Assembly (NCBI GenBank): GCA_020849275.1
Contig: JADLGO010000072.1
Coordinates: forward strand, 1-49,365
From: Chthonomonadales bacterium
Lineage (GTDB): Bacteria; Armatimonadota; Chthonomonadetes; Chthonomonadales; CAJBBX01
Direction: 5' to 3'
DNA: 49,365 nucleotides
The translations under genes and the position numbers were made by a program. This document shows, one piece after another, positions 33,392 through 41,807 of this stretch. Below the pieces are notes generated by a model. The model saw nothing but the letters and a program-made list of their open reading frames with translations, was not told where the DNA came from and did not search any database. Numbering within the stretch: position 1 is the first letter of the stretch; the number at the start of each line of letters is the position of its first letter.

Positions 33392-34366
33392 TCAGCTGGC
33401 CCGTGCGGCGTACGGCTCCAGGCCGTGGAAGGCCTGCCGGATCCACTGATAGTTCTGCTCGCCCATGCCGAGCGACGCGTAGTCCTCCACGTAGGCGATG
33501 AAGCCGCCGCCGAATCGCCCGAGCTCGTCGCGCAGGCGGCGCGCGTAGGCGAGGATCTCCTCGCGCGAGCCGCTGACGGCGCGCCGCTGGTGATCGACGG
33601 AACAGCAGAAGCAGACCCGCCCCCCGAAGTCGCGCGCCAGCCGCTCCACGCCGAAGACGTCGGGCTGGAGCAGCTCGATCACGTCCACGCCGATGTCGAT
33701 CAGGTCGCCCAGGATGGCGTACACGTCGCCGCACGTGTGGAACCAGACCTTCTTGCCGGCGCGGCGCAGGCGCGCGAACTGGTCGGCGTAGCGCGGCCGA
33801 AATATCCTGCGCCAGCGCTCCGGCGCGATCATCAGTCCGGCCTGTGTGCCCCAGTCGTCGCCGAAGGCCACGGCATCGACGGGCAGGGAGGCAGCGCGGT
33901 CGATCAGGCCGTTCTCGAAGCCGAACACCATGTCGAGCACGTGTTGCGCGCGATCCGGCTCGAGGGTGAGGTCCATCAGGAAGGCCTCGAAGCCACGAAG
34001 GAAGGTGGCCTGGTTGAAGCCGCTGATGCCGAGGCTGAGCTTGAGGAACCGATGGGCATGCTCGGACGCCCAGGCCTCCACGTGGTCGAGGCGGCCCGGC
34101 GCGGCGGGGTCCGGCGGCACGTAGGCGGCGGCGCGATCCCAGTCGGCGAGCGGGTGCGTGTGGGGCTGGCCCATCGTGGCGTCGAGCGACCGCCACGCGT
34201 AGCCCCACTCGGTCATCCCTGGCTCGGATGGCGCGAAGCCGGGAGCCGGCGCGTAGCCCACCGCGAGCGTATCGGAGCACTCGAAGTCGCGGTTGCAGTA
34301 GTTGACGGGCACGCGCGGCGGTCCGCGCCGCTCGATGGCGCGGTAGACGATCTCCCTGGGGGTCAT
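33392..34366 (-). CDS. URO-D/MtaA-family protein
   Basis: The 324-residue protein has the uroporphyrinogen-decarboxylase fold pattern but not the HemE signature (no MRQAGR at the start), so it is unlikely to make haem. WFHTCGDV (around residue 210) provides the His-x-Cys zinc pair of MtaA/CmuA-type methyltransferases; GGRVCFCCSVDHQ follows. Such proteins move methyl groups from a cobalamin carrier to a thiol. The start, ATG 34366, follows GGAGAGCACCCG. It is divergent from the gene at 34528 by 161 bp. Its closest function is unknown. Confidence 0.75.
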   Translation of the reverse strand: MTPREIVYRAIERRGPPRVPVNYCNRDFECSDTLAVGYAPAPGFAPSEPGMTEWGYAWRSLDATMGQPHTHPLADWDRAAAYVPPDPAAPGRLDHVEAWASEHAHRFLKLSLGISGFNQATFLRGFEAFLMDLTLEPDRAQHVLDMVFGFENGLIDRAASLPVDAVAFGDDWGTQAGLMIAPERWRRIFRPRYADQFARLRRAGKKVWFHTCGDVYAILGDLIDIGVDVIELLQPDVFGVERLARDFGGRVCFCCSVDHQRRAVSGSREEILAYARRLRDELGRFGGGFIAYVEDYASLGMGEQNYQWIRQAFHGLEPYAARAS

Positions 34367-34527
34367 CGGGTGCTCTCCGTGGGGCGCCAGCGCGCGACGC
34401 CCGGCAGCACGTTCGCGGCGGGCCGGCGGCCTTCCTCCCGGGCGCGGCGCCTGCGCCGGCAGGAGCCGGGGCGTCGGCGCGCGAACTTGCGGATCGCCGG
34501 ACCATTCGCCGGCCGAAAGGACCGCAC

Positions 34528-35634
34528 GTGGCCGGACCCCTCACCTACCGCGAGCGCTTCGCCCTCACGCTCGACCACCGCCCGGTCGACCGCCCGCCGA
34601 TGGACCTGGCCTCCACCGACATGACCGACATCGACGGCGGGCCGCGCCGGCTGGCGTCGCTCCTGGGCATCGCTGCCGACGGGCCCGATGCTGACGAGGC
34701 CGTGCTGCGCGCGCTGGACACCGACATCCGCGGCGTGGGTGGCGTGCTGGCCCCGGAGAGCCCGCTGGCGCGGCGCGTATCGGACACGGAGATGACGGAC
34801 TGCTGGGGGATCGGCTACCGCTGGAACGGGCATCACTTCGAGGCGGTGGGTCGGCCGCTGGCGGGCGCCACTCTCGCCGACCTGGAGCGTTTCCCCTGGC
34901 CGGACCCCGACCGAATCCCGCGGGGCACGATCGAGGCGGTCGCCGCCCGGGCGCGCCGCCTGTATGAGGAGACGCCCTACGTGGTGTGCGCGCGGCACCC
35001 CTGCCTGGGCGTGCTGGAGCTCGGCTGCTGGATGTGCGGGTTCGATGACTTCCTCTACCGCATGGCCGGGGAGCCGGGGTTCGTGCATCGCTTCTTCGAG
35101 ATCGTGCTGGCCTATCAGAAGCGAGTGATGGAGCGTTACTACGGCGCGCTCGGCCGCTGGATCCACTTCACGACGAGCGGCGATGACTTCGGGACGCAGA
35201 CCGGCCCCTTTGTGTCGCCGCGCATGTTTCGCGGGCTCGTGCTGCCCTACTTTGCCGAGCGCGTCCGCTGGCTGCGGCGATTCACGGACGCCACGTTCTT
35301 CCACCATTCCTGCGGGTCCGTCGTCGCCATCATCCCGGACCTGATCGGCGCGGGCGTCCAGATCCTCAACCCGATCCAGCCGCGCGCGGCCGGCATGGAG
35401 CCCGATCGGCTCAAGCGCGAGTTCGGCGACCGTCTCACGTTCTACGGCGGCGTGGACACGCAGATCCTGCTGCCGCGCGGCACGGCCGCAGAGGTGGAGG
35501 CCGCCACCCGCGAGCTGATCGGCGTGCTCGGCCGCGACGGCGGCTACGTGCTCTCGGCGGCACACATCGTGCAGGAGGACGTTCCGGAGGCCAACGTGCT
35601 GGCCATGTTTCGCGCGGGGCGCGCGTCCCGGTAA
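34528..35634 (+). CDS. URO-D/MtaA-family protein (GTG start)
   Basis: A 368-residue relative of the divergent gene. FFHHSCGSV (H260, C262) is the candidate zinc pair, followed by LTFYGGVDTQILLPRGT and GGYVLSAAHIVQEDVPEANVLAMF, a pattern common in URO-D-family proteins of Planctomycetes, Lentisphaerae and Armatimonadota. HemE signatures are missing. It may be a methyltransferase or a decarboxylase of an unknown small compound. The GTG at 34528 follows GAAAGGACCGCAC. No corrinoid protein is seen in the window. Confidence 0.75.
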   Translation: MAGPLTYRERFALTLDHRPVDRPPMDLASTDMTDIDGGPRRLASLLGIAADGPDADEAVLRALDTDIRGVGGVLAPESPLARRVSDTEMTDCWGIGYRWNGHHFEAVGRPLAGATLADLERFPWPDPDRIPRGTIEAVAARARRLYEETPYVVCARHPCLGVLELGCWMCGFDDFLYRMAGEPGFVHRFFEIVLAYQKRVMERYYGALGRWIHFTTSGDDFGTQTGPFVSPRMFRGLVLPYFAERVRWLRRFTDATFFHHSCGSVVAIIPDLIGAGVQILNPIQPRAAGMEPDRLKREFGDRLTFYGGVDTQILLPRGTAAEVEAATRELIGVLGRDGGYVLSAAHIVQEDVPEANVLAMFRAGRASR

Positions 35635-35641
35635 CGGCGCG

Positions 35642-35884
35642 TCAGGCGATGTAGGCCACGCTGTCGAAGCGCAGGAAGAGGCGCGTGTTCCATCGGCGGT
35701 TGGAGACGCCCTCGGTGCGCGTGCACTCATAGACGCCGCCTCGGGGCGTGCCGGTCTCCACGTACTGCAGCCAGTCGCGCTGCAGCCTTTCGAGCACGAC
35801 CGCCGCCATCGTGCTGGCGACGAGGCCGTGCGCGCCCATGGCCTGGTCGGGCTTGAAGTAGATGGCGATGTCAACGGTATCCAC
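35642..35884 (-). CDS. Small protein of unknown function
   Basis: This 80-residue reading (MDTVDIAIYFKPDQAMGAHG start, YECTRTEGVSNRRWNTRLFLRFDSVAYIA end) has a varied, protein-like composition and is not a shadow of the neighbours. The GTG at 35884 is chosen because GGGGAG lies nine bases upstream. An ATG at 36016 would add 44 residues of odd composition and run into the promoter of the GH38 gene. No domain is recognised. It converges on the URO-D gene with seven bases between stops. Confidence 0.6.
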   Translation of the reverse strand: MDTVDIAIYFKPDQAMGAHGLVASTMAAVVLERLQRDWLQYVETGTPRGGVYECTRTEGVSNRRWNTRLFLRFDSVAYIA

Positions 35885-36063
35885 GGTGATCGTCTCCCCG
35901 GGGCCGGCGCGACTCCGCGCATGGGTTCGCCGGTCCCTGGCACAGAGGACGCCGGCGAGCGCCTTCGGGTTCCCCGCGGTCGCCGCCCTTCGCCGCGGTG
36001 CTCGCAACGCGGCCACGCCCGAGCCGTCGCGAGCCGGGCTACGATGCCCCCAAGGAGCGCCCT

Positions 36064-39000
36064 ATGGCTGATCTGGTGCAAACGATGCGCTTGCGAGTCG
36101 CCGAGATCGGCGGCTGCGTGGTTCGCGAACAGGTCCGGCTGGACGGCTGGCAGGTCCGCGCCGCGCTGCATTTGGCCCCCGGCCGCTACGAGCCGCTCGA
36201 GGCGGGCTGGCGCTCGCTCGATGTCGGCGGCGCCTGGGCGCGGCCGGGCGAGACGGCCTTCCTGCGCCGCGAGGTGCGCGCGCCGGACCACTGGCGCGGG
36301 CTGCGCGTGGGACTGGAGCTGCGGACGGGGGGCGAGGGGTTGCTGAGTGTCGACGGCACGGCGCGGCACGGGATCGACGACAACCGGGGCTACATCCTGC
36401 TCACGCCCCGGTGCGAGGGCGGCGAGACCTGGCGCTGCGAGGCGGAGATGAAGCCGGGCGGCTATCTGGAGTACGTCTCCAGAGACCGCTCGCGTCTGAG
36501 CGTGCTCGCCGAGGCGCGCCTGCTGGGCATCGACGCCGAGGCCGAGCGCGCATGGTACGACTTCCGCGTGCTCCACGAGTGCGCGGCCGCCCTGCCGGAC
36601 GCCACGGCCCGCGAGGCGCTTCTCCTTGCGATGCGCGAGGCGCTGCGGAGCGTCGACTTTCGCCGCAAGGGCGAGCCGGGTTTCGGCGCGGAGCTCGCCG
36701 CGGCGGGGGCCGCCCTGCGCGCCCGCGTCGCGGAGATCCCCTACTGGCGACACCCGGGCGCCATCTTCTTCGCGGGCCACTCGCACATCGACGTGGCGTG
36801 GCTCTGGCCACTGCGCGAGACGGCGCGCAAGGTCGGCCGCACCTACTCCACCGTGACCGCGCTGATGGACGAGTACCCGAACTATCACTTCGTGTGCAGT
36901 CAGGTGCCTCTCTTCCTCTATTTGCGCGAACACTTCCCTGGCGTCTACGAGCGGGTGAAGGAGCGCGTGCGCGAGGGCCGGTTCGAGCCGGTCGGGGGCA
37001 CGTGGGTGGAGAACGACTGCAACGTGGTCTCTGGCGAGTCGCTCGTTCGCCAGTGCCTCTACGGGCAGCGCTTCTTTCGAGACGAGCTGGGCGTCGACGT
37101 GCGCGTGGGCTGGCTGCCGGACGTGTTCGGCTACTCGTGGGCGCTGCCGCAGATCTATCGCAAGAGCGGGATCGAGTACTTCATGACCGCCAAGGTGGCC
37201 TGGAACGAGCGCAACCGCCTGCCCTACAACACCTTCTGGTGGGAGGGCATCGACGGCAGTCGTCTCCTCACCCATCTTGTCCACAACCTGGGCAACATGT
37301 ACAACGCGCACGCGAAGCCGGCCGAGATGCTGCGCCAGTGGGAGGACTACCGCTCCATGCTGGCCTGCCCGGAGGTGCTCTGCCCCTTCGGCTACGGCGA
37401 CGGCGGCGGCGGGCCCACCCGCGAGATGCTGGAGTACATCCCGCGCATGGCCGACGTGCCCGGCCTGCCAGCGGCGGGCACCGGCCGGGTGCACGGCTTC
37501 TTCGACCGCATCGCGGCCGGCGCGGGCGATCTGCCGGTGTGGAACGGCGAGATGTACTTCGAGCGCCATCGTGGCACCTACACGACCCAGGCATGGAACA
37601 AGCGCTGCAATCGCCGAGCCGAGCTGACGCTGCGCGAGGCCGAGATGCTGGCCGCGTTCGCCGTGCCGCTCGGCGCCGCGTACCCGAAGGCCGACCTCAC
37701 GAGCACCTGGCACACGGTGCTCCTCAACCAGTTCCACGACATCCTGCCCGGCTCGTCGATCCGCGAGGTCTACGAGGACTCTCGCCGCGACTACGCGCGG
37801 GCGCTGGAGGATGCGGGACGGCTGCGCGCGGAGGCGCTCGAGCACATCGCGGCGCGCGTGGACACTGCCGGTCCGGGCGCGCCCGTCGTCGTCGTCAACG
37901 CGCTCGCCTGGCCGCGCACCGATCTGGCTTCCGCGCCCCTGCCGCCCGGCACCGAGAGCGCCGGCGTCACCGGGCCCGACGGGCGGCCCGCGCCCTGCCA
38001 GGCGAGCGCCGGGCGCGCGCTCTTCCTCGCGCGCGACGTGCCGTCGTGCGGCCTGGCCGTCTACCGGCTTGGACCGCCCGACGTGACGCCGGACACGGCC
38101 GCGTTCCAGATGGACGGCGCGCGCGTGGTCACCCCGTGGTACGAGGTGACGCTCGGACCCAACGGAACGCTGGCGCGCCTCTACGACCGCGACGCCGGCC
38201 GCGAGGTGCTGCCGCCCGAGGGAGGGGCCAACGCCCTGATCGCCTTCGAGGACAAGCCGGTGAGCGACGAGGCGTGGGACATCGACGCGAGCTACGAGGA
38301 GCGCTGCTGGCCCTTCGAGGCCGAGGGTGCGCCGGAAGAGGTGGAGCAGGGGCCCGTGAGGCTTGTGCTGCGCCAGGCGCTGCGCTACGGCGCCTCGCGC
38401 CTGGAGCAGCGCGTCGTCTTCTACGCGCACACTCCGCGCATCGACTGGGAGACGACGGTGGACTGGCAGGAGCGCAAGACGCTGCTGAAGGTGGCCTTCC
38501 CGGTGGAGGTGCGTTCCCCGCGCGCCACCTACGAGATCGCGTTTGGCGCCATTGAGCGGCCCACGCACCGCAACACGAGCTGGGATGAGGCGCGCTTCGA
38601 GGTCTCCGGCCACCGCTGGGCGGACCTCTCAGAAGCGGGCTACGGCGTGAGCGTGCTGAACGACTGCAAGTACGGCTGGGACGTTCGCGGCAGCGTGATT
38701 CGGCTGACGCTGTTGCGCTCGCCAGAGAGCCCGGACCCCGAGGCAGACCGGGGCGAGCACCGCTTCACCTACGCGCTGCTTCCGCATCGCGGCGACTGGC
38801 GCGGGTCCACGCTGCGCGAGGCGCACGCGCTCAACGCACCGCTGCTGGCGGCGCCCCGAGCGGCGCGGCCTGGCGAGCTGCCGGCGTCTCACTCCTTCCT
38901 CTCGGTGGACGCGCCGAACGTGGTGGCGGACGCCGTGAAGGAGGCGGAGGGCGACGACGCCCTGATCGTGCGGCTCTACGAGGCGCACGGCGCGCGTGGG

Positions 39001-39156
39001 CCGGTGGCGCTCACCTTCGACCGCGATGTGGTGGAGGCGGTGGAGTGCGACCTGCTGGAGCGGCCCGGCGGCTCCGCCAGGCGGGACGGGCGCGTTGTGC
39101 GGCTGGCGGTGCGGCCCTTCGAGGTGCGCACGCTGCGCCTGCGTCTGGCGCGGTGA
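36064..39156 (+). CDS. Alpha-mannosidase, GH38 family
   Basis: The 1030-residue protein matches GH38 alpha-mannosidases, retaining enzymes with a zinc ion that release mannose from glycans. Zinc ligands and catalytic motifs are visible: GHSHIDVAWLWP (residues about 238-249) and WLPDVFGYSWALPQ, with Asp353 as the likely nucleophile. HDILPGSSIREVYEDSRRDY is the third family motif. The C-terminal half is beta-rich. No signal peptide is seen, so it is probably cytoplasmic and would act on imported oligosaccharides. Start ATG 36064 follows AAGGAG. It ends 19 bp before the histidine kinase gene on the other strand. Confidence 0.93.
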   Translation: MADLVQTMRLRVAEIGGCVVREQVRLDGWQVRAALHLAPGRYEPLEAGWRSLDVGGAWARPGETAFLRREVRAPDHWRGLRVGLELRTGGEGLLSVDGTARHGIDDNRGYILLTPRCEGGETWRCEAEMKPGGYLEYVSRDRSRLSVLAEARLLGIDAEAERAWYDFRVLHECAAALPDATAREALLLAMREALRSVDFRRKGEPGFGAELAAAGAALRARVAEIPYWRHPGAIFFAGHSHIDVAWLWPLRETARKVGRTYSTVTALMDEYPNYHFVCSQVPLFLYLREHFPGVYERVKERVREGRFEPVGGTWVENDCNVVSGESLVRQCLYGQRFFRDELGVDVRVGWLPDVFGYSWALPQIYRKSGIEYFMTAKVAWNERNRLPYNTFWWEGIDGSRLLTHLVHNLGNMYNAHAKPAEMLRQWEDYRSMLACPEVLCPFGYGDGGGGPTREMLEYIPRMADVPGLPAAGTGRVHGFFDRIAAGAGDLPVWNGEMYFERHRGTYTTQAWNKRCNRRAELTLREAEMLAAFAVPLGAAYPKADLTSTWHTVLLNQFHDILPGSSIREVYEDSRRDYARALEDAGRLRAEALEHIAARVDTAGPGAPVVVVNALAWPRTDLASAPLPPGTESAGVTGPDGRPAPCQASAGRALFLARDVPSCGLAVYRLGPPDVTPDTAAFQMDGARVVTPWYEVTLGPNGTLARLYDRDAGREVLPPEGGANALIAFEDKPVSDEAWDIDASYEERCWPFEAEGAPEEVEQGPVRLVLRQALRYGASRLEQRVVFYAHTPRIDWETTVDWQERKTLLKVAFPVEVRSPRATYEIAFGAIERPTHRNTSWDEARFEVSGHRWADLSEAGYGVSVLNDCKYGWDVRGSVIRLTLLRSPESPDPEADRGEHRFTYALLPHRGDWRGSTLREAHALNAPLLAAPRAARPGELPASHSFLSVDAPNVVADAVKEAEGDDALIVRLYEAHGARGPVALTFDRDVVEAVECDLLERPGGSARRDGRVVRLAVRPFEVRTLRLRLAR

Positions 39157-39175
39157 ACCGGAGGCGCCCGTAGCG

Positions 39176-41518
39176 CTATGCGTCCAGCACGCCGCGCACT
39201 CGGGCGACCAGCCCGTTGGGAGAGAAGGGCTTCGGCAGGAATGCCATGCCGGGCTTGAGCTCGCCCTGGTGGCCGAGGCTGTTGTCCGTGTAGCCGGAGA
39301 CGTAGAGCACTTTGAGGCCGGGCCGCGTGGCCTGAAGCCGCGCGGCCAACTCCGTACCGCCCATCTGCGGCATCACCACGTCGGTGACCAGGAGGTCGAT
39401 CGTGTCCGCGTACACGGCGGCCGCCTCCAGCGCCTCACGGCCGTTGGGCGCGGCGATCACCTGGTACCCATGCGCGCGCAGCGCCGTGACGCTGATGTCG
39501 CGGACCGTCGGCTCGTCCTCCACCAGCAGCACGGTCTCGGTGCCGACCTCGCGGCGGGGCGCGGAGCGCTCGCGCCCGGGATCCGGGCTGCCCACCGCCC
39601 GTGGCACGTAGACCTTGACGGTGGTGCCGCGCCCTGGCTCGCTGTAGACCCAGATGTCGCCGCCGAGTTGCTTGACGATCCCGTAGCTCACGGCGAGGCC
39701 GAGTCCCGTGCCCTTGCCGACCTCCTTCGTCGTGAAGAACGGCTCGAAGATCCGCTCGCGGACCTCCTCGGTCATGCCGACCCCCGTGTCCGAGACGGCC
39801 AGCAGGACGTGCTCGCCCGGCACGACGCTGACGTGGTGGCGCGCGTATTCCTCGTCCAGCACCACGTTGGAGGTCTCGATGGTGAGCAGGCCGCCATCGG
39901 GCATGGCATCGCGCGCGTTGACGGCCAGGTTCAGGATCACCTGTTCCATCTGGCCGGGATCCACGCGCGCCGTCCATAGGCCCCGCTCCTGGCGCACCTC
40001 CAACTCGATGTTCTCGGGGATCAGCCGGCGCAGCAGCCGGCCCATGCTCGCGACCAGGGAGGCCAGGTCCACGAGCTGCGTCTCGATGATCTGGCGGCGG
40101 GCGAACGCAAGAAGCTGGCGCGTGAGGTCGGACGCCCGCTCGGCCGCGCGCTCGATGTGCTCGATGCAGTCGCGCACGGACGGCTCCGTGGTGCCGGGCG
40201 TGCGGGCCATCTCGGCGTAGCCCAGGATGGCGGTGAGGAGGTTGTTGAAGTCGTGCGCCACGCCGCCGGCCAGCAGCCCGGTGGCCTCCATTTTCTGCGC
40301 CTGCAGGAGTTGCTCGTGGAGTTGCTTGCGCTCCGTCATGTCGCGCACCATCAGCGTCGCCTCGTCGTCGCCGTTGGCGGCGATGCGCGCCTCGAAGCCG
40401 CGCACCACGCGGCCTTCGTGCACGCTGTAGTCGAAGGCCTGCTGGGAGCCGGTGCGCAGGGTCTCCTTCACACGGCGCAGGCACTCGGCGGCGGCTCGCG
40501 GGGGCATGACGTCGGAAAGCCGGAGCGACTCGGCGCCGTCCGAGGAGGCGTCGGGGTCGGCATGCACGTCGGCGCAGCGTCCGTCCTCGCGGACGCGGTA
40601 GATGCGATCGGGGATCGCGTGGAGCAGCGCGCGGTTGCGGGCGTAGGCTCGGCGGAGTCGCTCCTCGGCGCGTTTGCGGTCGGTGATGTCGCGGGCGATG
40701 CCCGTGAAGAGGCGGCCGCGCTCGAGCGCTACCTCGCCGACGGCGAGGTCCAGAGGGAAGACGGTGCCGTCCTTGCGAAGGCCGGCGACCTCGCGCCCGA
40801 TGCCGATGATGCGCCGCTCGCCGGTCTCCAGGTAGCGCGCGATGTGGCCGTCGTGCTCCTCACGGTCGGGCGAGGGCATCAGCATCGAGACGTTGTGTCC
40901 CAGCACCTCCTCCGCCTTGTAGCCGAATATGCGCTCGGCGGCGGGGTTGAACATCTCAACGACGCCCGCTTCATCGATGGCGATCATACCGTCGACCGCG
41001 GTCTCCACGATGGAGCGCAAGCGAGCCTCGCTCTCGCGCAGGTCCTGCTCCGCGCGCGCTCGGCCGGAGACGTCGCGCTCGATGGCCAGCCAGTGGGTGA
41101 GCCGGCCGTCTCCGTCCCGGATCGGGGATATGTCGATCTGCAGCAGGAACTCGGAACCGTCCTTGCGGTAATTGGTGATCTGGGTGGTGATCGGGCGCTC
41201 GCGCTGCAGGCTCGCACGCACCGTCTCCAGGCGCCGGCGGTCGGTGCGCGGCCCCTGGAGCATCCGGGGCGTGTGGCCGATCACCTCCCGTCGACTGTAG
41301 CCCGTCAGGCGCTCGAAGGCGGGGTTCACATAGACGATCCGCGGGCCCGGCCGGTCGAGGGGCGCCGCCTCGGTGACCAGCACGGCCTCGCGCATGCCTT
41401 CGACGACCCATTCCGCGGGGGGCAGTTGCGGTGCGTCGATCGGCACGCCGTGCGCCCCGGACGGCGCCAGGGAGCCGGGAACGCCCGTCGCGGGGCGCGG
41501 TCCTCCGGCGGAGTCCAT
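39176..41518 (-). CDS. PAS-domain hybrid histidine kinase with receiver domain
   Basis: The 780-residue sensor has no membrane segment. Two to three PAS regions lie at about 40-150, 158-275 and 285-390 (the first includes RIVYVNPAFERLTGYSRREVIGHTPRMLQGPRT). The HisKA region has GGVAHDFNNLLTAILGYAEMA with phosphorylated His422. The ATPase part shows NLAVNARDAMPDGGLLTI, DTGVGMTEEV and GTGLGLAVSYGIVKQLGG. A receiver domain closes the protein, with Asp713 in LLVTDVVMPQMGG. It probably relays phosphate to a separate partner, which is not visible nearby. The start at 41518 is more plausible than 41617, which has no Shine-Dalgarno and low-complexity residues. Confidence 0.92.
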   Translation of the reverse strand: MDSAGGPRPATGVPGSLAPSGAHGVPIDAPQLPPAEWVVEGMREAVLVTEAAPLDRPGPRIVYVNPAFERLTGYSRREVIGHTPRMLQGPRTDRRRLETVRASLQRERPITTQITNYRKDGSEFLLQIDISPIRDGDGRLTHWLAIERDVSGRARAEQDLRESEARLRSIVETAVDGMIAIDEAGVVEMFNPAAERIFGYKAEEVLGHNVSMLMPSPDREEHDGHIARYLETGERRIIGIGREVAGLRKDGTVFPLDLAVGEVALERGRLFTGIARDITDRKRAEERLRRAYARNRALLHAIPDRIYRVREDGRCADVHADPDASSDGAESLRLSDVMPPRAAAECLRRVKETLRTGSQQAFDYSVHEGRVVRGFEARIAANGDDEATLMVRDMTERKQLHEQLLQAQKMEATGLLAGGVAHDFNNLLTAILGYAEMARTPGTTEPSVRDCIEHIERAAERASDLTRQLLAFARRQIIETQLVDLASLVASMGRLLRRLIPENIELEVRQERGLWTARVDPGQMEQVILNLAVNARDAMPDGGLLTIETSNVVLDEEYARHHVSVVPGEHVLLAVSDTGVGMTEEVRERIFEPFFTTKEVGKGTGLGLAVSYGIVKQLGGDIWVYSEPGRGTTVKVYVPRAVGSPDPGRERSAPRREVGTETVLLVEDEPTVRDISVTALRAHGYQVIAAPNGREALEAAAVYADTIDLLVTDVVMPQMGGTELAARLQATRPGLKVLYVSGYTDNSLGHQGELKPGMAFLPKPFSPNGLVARVRGVLDA

Positions 41519-41748
41519 GCGTCTGCGCTCTCTTCCCGCCGCGGCGCCGACACCGATGCAGCCGCCGCGACGTCCATGTTGCTGTAGGTGACCTGCCTGG
41601 CTGGCCGGCGGTTCCACGGCGCCCGGCGCGAGCCCACGCGTGCTGTTAAGTGCTACTAACTATATTCCGATGGCCGCGTTCCGGGTTCCTGCCGCTTGCG
41701 GCCGTCTGGAAGCGCCCCGGACCTCTGGGAACGCTCTGGGCGCGCGGA

Positions 41749-41757
41749 TGGTATACT
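41749..41757 (+). promoter_or_regulatory. Extended -10 promoter upstream of uvrB
   Basis: TGGTATACT at 41749-41757 is an extended -10 element (TG-N-TATACT), about 50 bp before uvrB. No good -35 is seen, as expected for extended -10 promoters. A LexA-type operator is not obvious in the region. Confidence 0.5.
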
Positions 41758-41807
41758 GATCTCTGCTATTCCGGGTGCGAGCGCGCCGCGGCGAGGGGAG
41801 GTTCACG

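Noticed and set aside
35885-36016. Longer start (ATG 36016) for the 80-residue unknown protein
   Set aside because: The extra residues are Arg/Ala-rich and unlike the rest, and they would overlap the leader of the mannosidase gene; the GTG has a better ribosome-binding site.
34363-38613. 1416-residue reading on the - strand, opposite the URO-D and GH38 genes
   Set aside because: It is antisense to the real genes, rich in His, Arg and Val from reversed codons, and lacks any domain. High GC makes long antisense readings common.
41640-41690. Promoter for the histidine kinase on the - strand (TATAGT at 41659-41664)
   Set aside because: No -35 box at the right distance, and a leader of about 140 nt would be needed; evidence is too thin to list as a feature.
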